Shown here: positions 1 to 5,557 of the stretch, piece after piece
Layout: every line of letters begins with the position of its first letter
Numbering within the stretch: the first letter of the stretch is position 1
IMG/VR virus record: IMGVR_UViG_3300047094_000028
Coordinates: 1 to 20,099 of that record
Origin: a virus
Reading direction: 5' to 3' (one strand)
DNA: 20,099 bases
Position numbers and translations under genes: made by a program
Notes under the pieces: generated by a model
The model's input: the letters and a program-made list of their open reading frames with translations, nothing else
Database searches by the model: none
What the model was told of the DNA's origin: nothing

Positions 1-659
1 TGTTCGTTTGCTATCTCTTTAGGTTTAGATACGATTAACATATTATTAATTAATGTTTCATCTATTTTTAATAGTAAAGGATTTAATGGTTTAGATTGTG
101 ATGTAGTTACCACTGTTGCTTGAAAGGCTTGATTTAATATAACTTGACCAACATCTGATTCTACAGAAATTTCTCCTACAAAACAATAACCATTTTTATC
201 ACAAGATGGTAATAAAATAATTGTTGAACCACCAATCTCATCTATAGTCATTGAAAAATCTGTTCCTCTTACACCAATGGTTGCCGTTGGTGTTTCTATC
301 TTAACATTTTGTTGACTATTTTTTGCTATCTGACCTGATGCATAACGAACAGTACCTGCTGTTGCTTTGATAGATAGTTTGCCTGTTTTATTACTTGCGT
401 CAAAAACAAATTCATCTATTAATAATTTAGAGTGTGCTGTAACATCAACTCGTGTGTCATCTACAAACTGTATGGCAGTTTTACCTTGGCCGGTTTTAAC
501 AGTATCATAAGATAAAATTTCTAATTGTTTTTTAGAATCAACTTCGCCGCCGGCCTTTCTTTGTACTTTAGTATTTCCTTCTTGTAGTATAACTTCACCT
601 ATTCCAGCGTAAACACTTTTGCTGAATAGAAACATAATTAAACATAATATTATTTTCAT
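1..659 (-). CDS. FecR-domain secreted protein (partial, C-terminus off window)
   Basis: The frame starts with ATG at 659 and stays open to base 1, so 219 residues are visible and the C-terminus lies outside the window. Residues 1-18 form a clear signal peptide (MKIILCLIMF..., likely cleaved after VYA). The core of the protein is a FecR-type beta domain; the diagnostic stretch is TPTATIGVRGTDF at residues 123-135, preceded by repeated short beta strands. FecR domains occur in the FecR anti-sigma regulator and also in many secreted proteins of Gram-negative bacteria. With a signal peptide and no transmembrane helix in the visible part, the exported type fits better than the regulator. It is the last visible gene of the csgF-csgG-curlin operon, 9 nt after the curlin stop codon, so it is probably co-exported or works at the cell surface with the curli-like products. 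The domain call is solid; the role is unknown. Confidence 0.85.
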   Translation of the reverse strand, partial: MKIILCLIMFLFSKSVYAGIGEVILQEGNTKVQRKAGGEVDSKKQLEILSYDTVKTGQGKTAIQFVDDTRVDVTAHSKLLIDEFVFDASNKTGKLSIKATAGTVRYASGQIAKNSQQNVKIETPTATIGVRGTDFSMTIDEIGGSTIILLPSCDKNGYCFVGEISVESDVGQVILNQAFQATVVTTSQSKPLNPLLLKIDETLINNMLIVSKPKEIANE

Positions 660-660
660 A

Positions 661-676
661 AAGATTTATTAATCTT
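661..676 (-). repeat. small inverted repeat over the curlin stop codon
   Basis: A perfect 6-bp inverted repeat with a 4-nt loop (AAGATT-AATA-AATCTT on the minus strand) spans the stop codon of the curlin-like gene and ends just before the FecR-gene start. It could fold in the mRNA and affect translation of the FecR gene, which lacks a strong Shine-Dalgarno. Short AT-rich repeats like this also arise by chance. Confidence 0.3.
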
Positions 677-1343
677 CTTGTACGATTGTAACTGATGGAT
701 TATTACCTGAAGTCGTTAAACTAATTGTTTTGTTTTCAAGACCTTCTTGTGTAATATTAAAAGTTCCACCTGTACCAGTATGACTAAGTGTTAATTTATG
801 TTCACCTACTCCTGAGCCTTCCATAGTATTTGTAATTGTATTTGTTGAGCCAGTTATAGTTAAAGTTTGTTCAGCATTTGGACTATCAATCGTAGATGTA
901 ATAGTGTTACTATCACCAGTTACGTTTTTAATAACAGTTGTTCCAGTAGAATCATCATTCTCACCAATGCTTAAACTTACAGTGTTTGAATTGCCAGATA
1001 AATTTATTGTTGCTGTTACTGTATCACAACCTGATGATGAGTTACCACTGTCACATAAAAATGTTACAGTATTACTATTACCACTAGCATCAAAACTACC
1101 TGTATAATTATTACCATTTACTTCAAAAGTTAACTCGTTTGTATTACCATTTTGAACAATTGTAAAATCAGTTCCGGCACCTGTTAATGAAGATGGTAAA
1201 TTTAATGTACCAATCGTGTTACCTGTGCCTGACTGTGTTATATCTAATACTAAATTGTTACCTGATTGAGTAACATATATATCGTTAGCCCATACTGGAC
1301 TTGACAACATCAGAAACATAATGAGTTTAGTTGATGTTTTCAT
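669..1343 (-). CDS. curlin-like (CsgA/CsgB-type) repeat protein
   Basis: A 224-aa secreted protein. Residues 1-19 are a signal peptide (likely cleavage VWA|ND). The rest is almost entirely Asn, Ser, Thr, Gly and hydrophobic residues in short beta strands. Curlin-type units with Q-x-G-x-x-N spacing are visible at both ends (VTQSGNN, ITQSGTGN, IVQNGNTN, ITQEG). The middle carries degenerate units of the form G-[ND]-S-N-T-[VI] (ASGNSNTV, LSGNSNTV, VTGDSNTI, TGSTNTI). Curlins are amyloid fibre subunits exported through the CsgG pore. The gene overlaps the 3' end of csgG by 17 nt, and the pairing strongly supports a curli-type substrate. It differs from enterobacterial CsgA: the repeats are irregular, and a Cys pair (C97, C106) interrupts the repeat array. 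It could be a fibre subunit, a nucleator (CsgB-like) or a pore-bound surface protein. Confidence 0.8.
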   Translation of the reverse strand: MKTSTKLIMFLMLSSPVWANDIYVTQSGNNLVLDITQSGTGNTIGTLNLPSSLTGAGTDFTIVQNGNTNELTFEVNGNNYTGSFDASGNSNTVTFLCDSGNSSSGCDTVTATINLSGNSNTVSLSIGENDDSTGTTVIKNVTGDSNTITSTIDSPNAEQTLTITGSTNTITNTMEGSGVGEHKLTLSHTGTGGTFNITQEGLENKTISLTTSGNNPSVTIVQED

Positions 1344-2169
1344 CTATTTTTTCTTTGCTTTCTTCTTTGTTAATTTTTTTTGTTTTCCATAGACCTTTTC
1401 TTTCGCCTTCTTTAATCATTTCTAACACACCAAATTCTATGGCCGTTCTAGTTGCATAATTTACTGGTTCATTTACAGCGGCACCTTGTTCTATTTCCAA
1501 TGCCTTTGTACCCATATCTAAAAACTTAAACACATCTACACCTGACTTATAACTAGCAATAGTCTTAGATGATGATAAAGATATTAAAATTTCTCCTGTT
1601 TGTACTGAAATCAATCGTATAGATATTGTTACTTGATCCATACGATATTCTTCGTGTACTCCTATACCAAAATATCTAGCTCCTTCTCCACCTGATGAAA
1701 AGTTAGTGTCATAACCTACTACACCACCTTCAATAATTAATCCAGCAAATACAATAGGTTTTAATATGTTCATATTATTTTTTTCACCATCATATTGTTC
1801 TCTTGTATTTTTAATCAATTGTCTTTCTTTCACAAGGTTATCTAAACCCGCTCTTTCAACAACCTTAAACCATTTACCATCACTTACATTTTTCAATGCT
1901 TGTATTAACCAAACTTCTGAACCTTGAGTAACTGCTGTACTTAAATTAGAAAAGTTAGCATTAGGTTTTCTTTGGCCTGTTCTATCAGGAAAACTGTACA
2001 CAGCAATTGTCATAATAGGTTGATCTAGTAAAGGATATTCTAATAACATTTTAGTAGTAGGTGTTCCTTCTACATATGGTAAATCGCCATAGTAAGGTTG
2101 ATTCCTATAAAATGTAGCACAAGATTGTAACATCAGTGCCATAGATATTATACTAATAATTTTTAACAT
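1327..2169 (-). CDS. csgG: CsgG, curli outer-membrane secretion lipoprotein
   Basis: A 280-aa homologue of CsgG, the nonameric outer-membrane pore of type VIII (curli) secretion. A lipoprotein signal ends in the lipobox LQSC, with C17 as the lipidated residue. Motifs shared with Escherichia coli CsgG run collinearly: DRTGQ-KP (about 62-69), STAV (77-80), WF-x-ERAGL (about 100-109), E-x(3)-GYD (about 147-154), SGGEGARYFGIG (159-170), the T-GEIL-S-x(2)-SKTI-SY strand region, and NEP followed by AIE-GV near the C-terminus. The length is close to the bacterial protein. The start has a good Shine-Dalgarno (AGGAA) just before ATG. It lies 10 nt after csgF and overlaps the curlin-like gene, so pore, accessory factor and substrate form one unit. 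The loop that lines the pore constriction differs from E. coli (see findings). Family assignment is very secure; use by a phage is unusual. Confidence 0.96.
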   Translation of the reverse strand: MLKIISIISMALMLQSCATFYRNQPYYGDLPYVEGTPTTKMLLEYPLLDQPIMTIAVYSFPDRTGQRKPNANFSNLSTAVTQGSEVWLIQALKNVSDGKWFKVVERAGLDNLVKERQLIKNTREQYDGEKNNMNILKPIVFAGLIIEGGVVGYDTNFSSGGEGARYFGIGVHEEYRMDQVTISIRLISVQTGEILISLSSSKTIASYKSGVDVFKFLDMGTKALEIEQGAAVNEPVNYATRTAIEFGVLEMIKEGERKGLWKTKKINKEESKEKIDENIN

Positions 2170-2179
2170 TTATTCCTAA

Positions 2180-2650
2180 TTAAAAAGCAAAACTTCCAAT
2201 AGGTACAGTTAAATTAGTTGTTGTGCCGTCAGCGCCTGTAACCGTAATAGAAATTGTATTTGCTGCTGTATCTTTAATCCAATATAATGTAGAACCTTCT
2301 ACTGTAGCTGTACCAGAATTAGCGGCACCTGCTTCAGTACTAAACATATTATCAACTAACTGTTTAGATAAATTGGCATATATTCTACTCTCAACGTTAG
2401 TAAGAAATTTATTAATTGTTTTATTGGCTTCTTCTCTTTTAGCGGCCGCTTCATCAGCTGCTTTTTTTTCTCTATTTTCTTTTTCTCTATTGTGTTGTAA
2501 TTGTTCAATAGACAATACGTGACTACTGTAACCTTGACCACTAAAGGCAGGGTTTTTAAAGTTGTGATTTAGTTCAGAAGAAATGCTAATAGTTATCAAA
2601 TAACCATAACTAAAAGTGGCTACTAGCACTAATTTTAATAGTGCTTTCAT
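2180..2650 (-). CDS. csgF: CsgF-like curli assembly factor
   Basis: A 156-aa exported protein. A hydrophobic signal segment covers about residues 5-24. Then comes the hallmark N-terminal segment of CsgF, F-K-N-P-A-F-S-G at 31-38, matching the FRNPNFGG segment of E. coli CsgF that inserts into the CsgG channel. The C-terminal part (about 118-150) is a beta-rich region aligning with the CsgF C-terminus (ITVTGADGTTTNLTV). Between them is a strongly charged, helical Lys/Glu/Ala linker (about 52-80) that is longer and more coiled-coil-like than I would expect in the bacterial protein. CsgF couples the pore to fibre nucleation at the cell surface. It is the first gene of the curli module, preceded by an exact late promoter box, with csgG 10 nt downstream. 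No csgE, csgB or csgC homologue is visible nearby. Confidence 0.88.
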   Translation of the reverse strand: MKALLKLVLVATFSYGYLITISISSELNHNFKNPAFSGQGYSSHVLSIEQLQHNREKENREKKAADEAAAKREEANKTINKFLTNVESRIYANLSKQLVDNMFSTEAGAANSGTATVEGSTLYWIKDTAANTISITVTGADGTTTNLTVPIGSFAF

Positions 2651-2656
2651 ACTCTA

Positions 2657-2664
2657 TATTTATA
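2657..2664 (-). promoter_or_regulatory. T4-type late promoter box upstream of csgF
   Basis: An exact TATAAATA on the minus strand, the late promoter element read by the gp55 sigma factor of T4-like phages. It lies 6 nt before the csgF ATG. With T4 spacing, transcription would start next to the start codon, leaving almost no leader. It suggests the curli module can be expressed late, independently of read-through from the holin cassette. The surrounding sequence is very AT-rich, so a chance match is possible. Confidence 0.55.
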
Positions 2665-2677
2665 TAAATTGATTGAT

Positions 2678-2932
2678 TTATTTGTCTTTTTTATTCTTTT
2701 CTTGCTCTTCTTGGTACTCTAGTATAAGATTTAACTTTGTGTTTAATCTGATAAGGTCATTATCTAGCATTCTTATTCTGTCAACTAATGCTATGAGTGT
2801 CTTACTGGTCTCACTTGTCACAGGTTTAATTTCTATAGTTACCCATTTCCAAACAAAGTATATAAAATATCCCATACCAAATGCAGCAACAATTGGAAAG
2901 CCATACTGATTAATCATCTTTACTAAATCCAT
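2678..2932 (-). CDS. small single-TM protein with coiled-coil tail (paralogue A)
   Basis: An 84-aa protein with one transmembrane segment (about residues 11-31) followed by a charged heptad-like tail rich in Leu, Ile, Lys and Glu. I place the start at the internal ATG at 2932 rather than the TTG at 2974. The ATG has a Shine-Dalgarno (AAGGA) and directly follows the upstream stop codon (TAATATG), and the resulting N-terminus MDLVK...GFPI matches the N-terminus of its upstream neighbour, MDFLK...GFPI. The two proteins also share the pattern I-x-x-LD-x-R...D-x-IR-x-x-T...L in their tails, so they are tandem paralogues. The topology (short N-terminus, one TM, cytoplasmic coiled coil) resembles small holin-like or BhlA/UviB-type proteins. 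The position behind a holin supports an accessory lysis or membrane role, but the function is not established. Confidence 0.75.
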   Translation of the reverse strand: MDLVKMINQYGFPIVAAFGMGYFIYFVWKWVTIEIKPVTSETSKTLIALVDRIRMLDNDLIRLNTKLNLILEYQEEQEKNKKDK

Positions 2933-2933
2933 A

Positions 2934-3212
2934 TTAATCCTTTCTTGCGTCCTCTTTACCGTTTGCACGGCCAATTCTATCTACGTCTGGTTTAATTCTT
3001 AATGTCGCACTTACTAATGTATCAATTCGTATTACATCAGCATTCATAGTTTTAACTCTATTATCTAATGCTTCAATTATACCACTTAGTTTTTTTACAT
3101 CACCTGTAACTGATGCTAGAATAAATTTTAATGTGAGAAATACAAAGAAGCCACCAGCACAAGCGGCCGCTATTGGAAACCCTACTTCTAATGCTAGTTT
3201 AAGAAAGTCCAT
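2934..3212 (-). CDS. small single-TM protein with coiled-coil tail (paralogue B)
   Basis: A 92-aa protein with the same plan as the next gene: MDFLK, then a transmembrane helix rich in Ala, Gly and Phe (about 10-33), then a helical tail with the shared pattern I-x-x-LD-x-R...D-x-IR-x-x-T...L, and a basic/acidic C-terminus. It starts 14 nt after the holin stop codon and ends 1 nt before the start of its paralogue (TAATATG), so the three genes are translationally linked. Small TM-plus-coiled-coil proteins beside holins often act as holin partners or antiholins in phages. That is context only here, and I cannot assign a named family with confidence. Confidence 0.75.
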   Translation of the reverse strand: MDFLKLALEVGFPIAAACAGGFFVFLTLKFILASVTGDVKKLSGIIEALDNRVKTMNADVIRIDTLVSATLRIKPDVDRIGRANGKEDARKD

Positions 3213-3226
3213 AATAAATTAGTTCT

Positions 3227-3694
3227 TTACTTTTTTGAAAATGCTCTATTACCAAACCAGAAAGCAACAACGGCAGAAAATAATCCTGCAGTTTCATCGT
3301 CCCATAGTTTTGGTATTGATTCTACAAAACCTACTCCTGATCTCATATATGCAACTAAAGCACAAACTTTAATTGTAACAAATAAGATAAAAAATATATA
3401 TGTAACAACAGGTCGAACAGATGATCTCATAGCATCAATAAACGCACCGCCCTTTAATGAGGCATCGTGAGCGTATAGTCCAGCTACTTCAGCAGCTTTA
3501 GCTTTTGCTTCTTCTACTTCGACCTGTGCTTGTACTTGTTTAATGTTAAGTTCTATACCTCTAGCTTGAAGTTCTGCTCTTAGTTTTAATTCTTCTAAGT
3601 CAGCCGCTCTTTTAGATTTCTCTTTAAAAAAATCAAAGATCGATGGTATAATTGATGTACCAAATCCTAATAATGTACCTAATAAACTTAACAT
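3227..3694 (-). CDS. GTA-type 3-TM holin family protein
   Basis: A 155-aa membrane protein. It has an amphipathic or TM N-terminus (about 1-23), a long charged Ala/Glu/Lys helix (about 24-75), a strong TM helix following SSVRP (about 94-117), and a C-terminal TM helix (about 135-150) with the motif WDDETAGL...AFWFGNRAFSK. The R-P-V start of the second helix and the C-terminal FWFG-x-R motif are typical of the 3-TM holins described from gene transfer agents (GTA_holin_3TM family) and found in many marine phages. Holins form lesions in the inner membrane and time lysis. The start has a strong Shine-Dalgarno (AAGGAG). It is the first of three membrane-protein genes that lead straight into the curli module. 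No endolysin or recognisable spanin pair lies in the window. Confidence 0.8.
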   Translation of the reverse strand: MLSLLGTLLGFGTSIIPSIFDFFKEKSKRAADLEELKLRAELQARGIELNIKQVQAQVEVEEAKAKAAEVAGLYAHDASLKGGAFIDAMRSSVRPVVTYIFFILFVTIKVCALVAYMRSGVGFVESIPKLWDDETAGLFSAVVAFWFGNRAFSKK

Positions 3695-3703
3695 TATACT
3701 CCT

Positions 3704-3838
3704 TTATTTTTTAAATCTTCCAATAATACTATTTATGATCTCTTTTACTTTAGTTATCACTGTGTCCACTATAGCTGGTTTTGGAATTGACCAACCAATC
3801 ACTACACCAATCAGGATTAAGATTAATATTTTAATCAT
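3704..3838 (-). CDS. 44-aa single-TM protein
   Basis: A short frame of 44 codons starting at ATG 3838. It overlaps the stop of the preceding gene by 8 nt and ends 9 nt before the holin start. The translation begins MIKILILILIGVVIGW: a transmembrane helix at about 2-17, followed by a short Pro-containing turn (SIPKPAIVD) and an amphipathic basic helix. It fills what would otherwise be the largest gap in this block, has the same strand as its neighbours and a coherent composition, so I judge it real. Tiny one-TM proteins beside holins may be antiholins or other lysis regulators. The function is unknown. Confidence 0.65.
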   Translation of the reverse strand: MIKILILILIGVVIGWSIPKPAIVDTVITKVKEIINSIIGRFKK

Positions 3839-4094
3839 CTTTTTTGTCTCCTTCTTTTTTTTTGTTTTTTTTATTTTGTAAGTTTTTAGAAGCAGTTACA
3901 GCTTGTGTTCCTCTACTGTCTCTACTACCGTCATTTTTAGGGGCAGTATCTCCTAAATCATAAGAAGGGTGAAAGGAATCTAAACTTCCTATTGAAAACC
4001 CACCTACACCTACAAAGTTAGCGTCATCATACTCTTTCAAGTAATCCTTCGCAAACTCTTTAAAACTCTTAAACGTTCTTTTTTTATCTGACAT
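3831..4094 (-). CDS. small Gly/Lys-rich protein with SFKEF-type tag
   Basis: An 87-aa protein of no family I recognise. The N-terminus contains TFKSFKEFAKDYLKE, a Lys/Phe amphipathic helix of the type that recurs at the start of many proteins in this window. It is followed by a Gly-rich stretch (FVGVGGFSIGS) and a very polar tail of Lys and Asp that is probably disordered. It begins right after the upstream stop codon (TAATATG arrangement) and overlaps the 44-aa membrane protein gene. If the N-terminal helix is a capsid-targeting tag, this would be a small internal head protein, with LKE|Y as a weak candidate cleavage site. That is inference. Confidence 0.7.
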   Translation of the reverse strand: MSDKKRTFKSFKEFAKDYLKEYDDANFVGVGGFSIGSLDSFHPSYDLGDTAPKNDGSRDSRGTQAVTASKNLQNKKNKKKEGDKKDD

Positions 4095-4095
4095 A

Positions 4096-4299
4096 TTATT
4101 TACAATTACATTGTTTAAACCAAGGACCTAAATGTGCTAATCCCATTAATATCCACATATAAAACATTTCTGAAAAATGCGAATGATTATGACCTTGATT
4201 GTTATGATGACATATAGTTTCTGAACAATTTAAATAATAACTTATGGCTGCTGCTACAAAAAATATTGGTGTCCAAATTTTGTTATAATGTTTAATCAT
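4096..4299 (-). CDS. small His/Cys-rich membrane protein
   Basis: A 67-aa protein with two probable membrane segments (about 9-24 and 45-61). They flank a short loop rich in histidine (H31, H32, H37, H39, H41) with cysteines at C25 and C30, and the C-terminus ends in a C-x-C motif (C64, C66). Such a cluster could bind a metal ion. The start overlaps the previous gene by 8 nt and has a plausible Shine-Dalgarno (AAGG). I do not recognise the family. It belongs to the run of small membrane proteins that ends with the holin, so a membrane or lysis-related role is possible, as is a role in metal handling. Confidence 0.65.
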   Translation of the reverse strand: MIKHYNKIWTPIFFVAAAISYYLNCSETICHHNNQGHNHSHFSEMFYMWILMGLAHLGPWFKQCNCK

Positions 4300-4729
4300 T
4301 TATTTTATACCTTTGTTTAAATGTTTTACGTGGTTTTTTATCTTCTGTTATTATTACACCTGGAATACCTACTGTGCCTGTGTTTGAAAAATCTATTAAT
4401 GTATCTACTTTATCTAAGCCATCTAGTACTTGTTTTAATACAATGTTATTATTATCAAATTTTTCTTTTATATTTCTTTTTAACATACCCATTACTATAG
4501 TTTTTTTCTTTTTCTTGTTAATGCCAGGCTCACCAGCAGGTCCAACTCCTACACCTGCAATATTACCACCACCTACATTATTTACAGGTGCATCTTCTTG
4601 TACTAATATTCCCTTGTCATCTACTTTATACCCTGACGGTATTGGTTTACATTTTTGATCAGTATTGCAATAATACTCACCAGTCTTACAAGTCTGATTA
4701 ACTTCTCTAAAATTTTTAAACGTTTTCAT
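4292..4729 (-). CDS. conserved phage protein with Cys motif and MKTFKNF tag
   Basis: A 145-aa protein. It begins MKTFKNF, close to the N-terminal tag of T4 internal head proteins, but lacks a clear L/I-x-E cleavage site. Residues 14-34 hold a compact cysteine motif, C14-x(6)-C21-x(5)-C27-K-P-I-P-x-G-Y, a short module I recognise from other marine phage proteins without a known function. A Gly/Pro/Val-rich low-complexity linker (about 50-70) follows, then a basic segment and a helical region (about 80-112). The gene overlaps the upstream gene by 14 nt. A virion or prohead-core protein is my best guess from the tag and composition. Confidence 0.7.
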   Translation of the reverse strand: MKTFKNFREVNQTCKTGEYYCNTDQKCKPIPSGYKVDDKGILVQEDAPVNNVGGGNIAGVGVGPAGEPGINKKKKKTIVMGMLKRNIKEKFDNNNIVLKQVLDGLDKVDTLIDFSNTGTVGIPGVIITEDKKPRKTFKQRYKIND

Positions 4730-5186
4730 ATTCAGATATTAATTCTCCGTTTTTCTCATATATATCTATTCCAAAACAAGTCATATAAGGTTGTTTATTA
4801 CTTTCTTTTATCTCTCTTACTGTACTAAACATTTCTTCATAATAATTTATTTGTTTTAAATATGTTATAACAGAACTTTCAATTAATGGTTTGTACTGTA
4901 TCAATTCTTTGTTTTCTTTTAATACAAAAGCTAATGCAGTTGCAAAAGAACCTACAGAACTACTTACACCAAATTTTTGTAAAGTTCTTTTTAAATTAAA
5001 AACAAATCTATGTAATACAGTATAAGAATCTTTTTCTGCTTCTGTATTTAATTTATTTGCTTTTCTCAAAACTTTTCCATTTTTATCTATAATACCAAAT
5101 TTAAAAGCCTCTTGGTCTTTAAAATCAGTTGACAATAGTTTTACTATTCTATAAGTAATTAATAAATCTACTAATCTATTTGCCAT
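4716..5186 (-). CDS. conserved hypothetical phage protein (ITYR...HRF type)
   Basis: A 156-aa protein of a family I recognise from marine T4-like phages but cannot name. Visible conserved-looking elements are LLITYRIVKLL near the N-terminus, F-GIIDKNGKVLRK (about 30-42), a YTVLHRFVFNLKRTL helix (about 55-70) and a Gly-Ser-Phe-Ala-x-Ala-Leu-Ala helix (about 78-88). The C-terminus is acidic and helical. It shares a TAATG stop/start with the upstream gene, indicating translational coupling. It has no signal peptide and no clear membrane helix. Possibly a virion or morphogenesis protein; the function is unknown. Confidence 0.75.
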   Translation of the reverse strand: MANRLVDLLITYRIVKLLSTDFKDQEAFKFGIIDKNGKVLRKANKLNTEAEKDSYTVLHRFVFNLKRTLQKFGVSSSVGSFATALAFVLKENKELIQYKPLIESSVITYLKQINYYEEMFSTVREIKESNKQPYMTCFGIDIYEKNGELISEYENV

Positions 5187-5548
5187 TATAGTCCTTTTAA
5201 TATTTCAAAAACTTTTATATCTGCATCCACTTGTTGTAGTTCGTGTGGATACAAATAGTTTAAATAATCTAAAACAGATTTCAAAGCAGGCCAAAATCGT
5301 ACATCTAATTTATATAACAATAATGTAACAGCTGCTTCTACACCAAAAACATTTTGCAACACTATAATATGATTTACGACTAATCTAATATTTAAATCGC
5401 CAGTAAATACATACTTACGAAACAATCGTTTTAGATATTTAAATCTCTTTAAATCTTCGTAAAACTCTTTTTCTTTTTCAAGTGTTGGGTTATCATAATG
5501 ATGTTGTGCAAACAATAACCAATTTTCTTTGGTAATCTGTTTAAACAT
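5186..5548 (-). CDS. conserved phage protein, DUF7207-like
   Basis: A 120-aa, helix-rich acidic protein starting MFKQITKENWLLFAQHHYDNP. The pattern ITKENWLL-A-HYDNP, then FYEDLKRFKYLKRLF, then NHIIVL-NVFG-EA, matches a small protein found widely in T4-like phages, which I recall as DUF7207 (I cannot check the number here). These proteins often lie near virion genes, but no activity is known. It abuts its neighbours: a TAATG overlap with the downstream gene and 9 nt after the upstream gene. A cytoplasmic or virion-associated role is likely, as there is no signal or TM segment. Confidence 0.75.
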   Translation of the reverse strand: MFKQITKENWLLFAQHHYDNPTLEKEKEFYEDLKRFKYLKRLFRKYVFTGDLNIRLVVNHIIVLQNVFGVEAAVTLLLYKLDVRFWPALKSVLDYLNYLYPHELQQVDADIKVFEILKGL

Positions 5549-5557
5549 TGTTAATCT

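Noticed and set aside
904-1107. Plus-strand open frame inside the curlin-like gene
   Set aside because: It is an antisense reading of a repetitive, low-complexity gene with clear curlin features on the minus strand. There is no ribosome binding site and no plus-strand neighbour.
2223-2541. Plus- and minus-strand open frames inside csgF (2223-2522 plus; 2356-2541 minus)
   Set aside because: They are out-of-frame readings of csgF. The csgF frame has signal peptide, FKNPAF motif and operon context; the others have only biased composition.
2933-2974. TTG start at 2974 for the second small TM protein
   Set aside because: The ATG at 2932 has a Shine-Dalgarno, follows the upstream stop directly, and gives an N-terminus that matches the paralogue.
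3730-3737. CATAAATA on the minus strand as a late promoter for the holin
   Set aside because: It has one mismatch at the first position and lies inside the 44-aa coding frame. I could not tell it from background in so AT-rich a sequence.
4374-4658. Plus-strand open frame opposite the Cys-motif protein
   Set aside because: It is the antisense of a Gly/Lys-rich gene and shows artificial Phe/Pro runs. All neighbours are on the minus strand.
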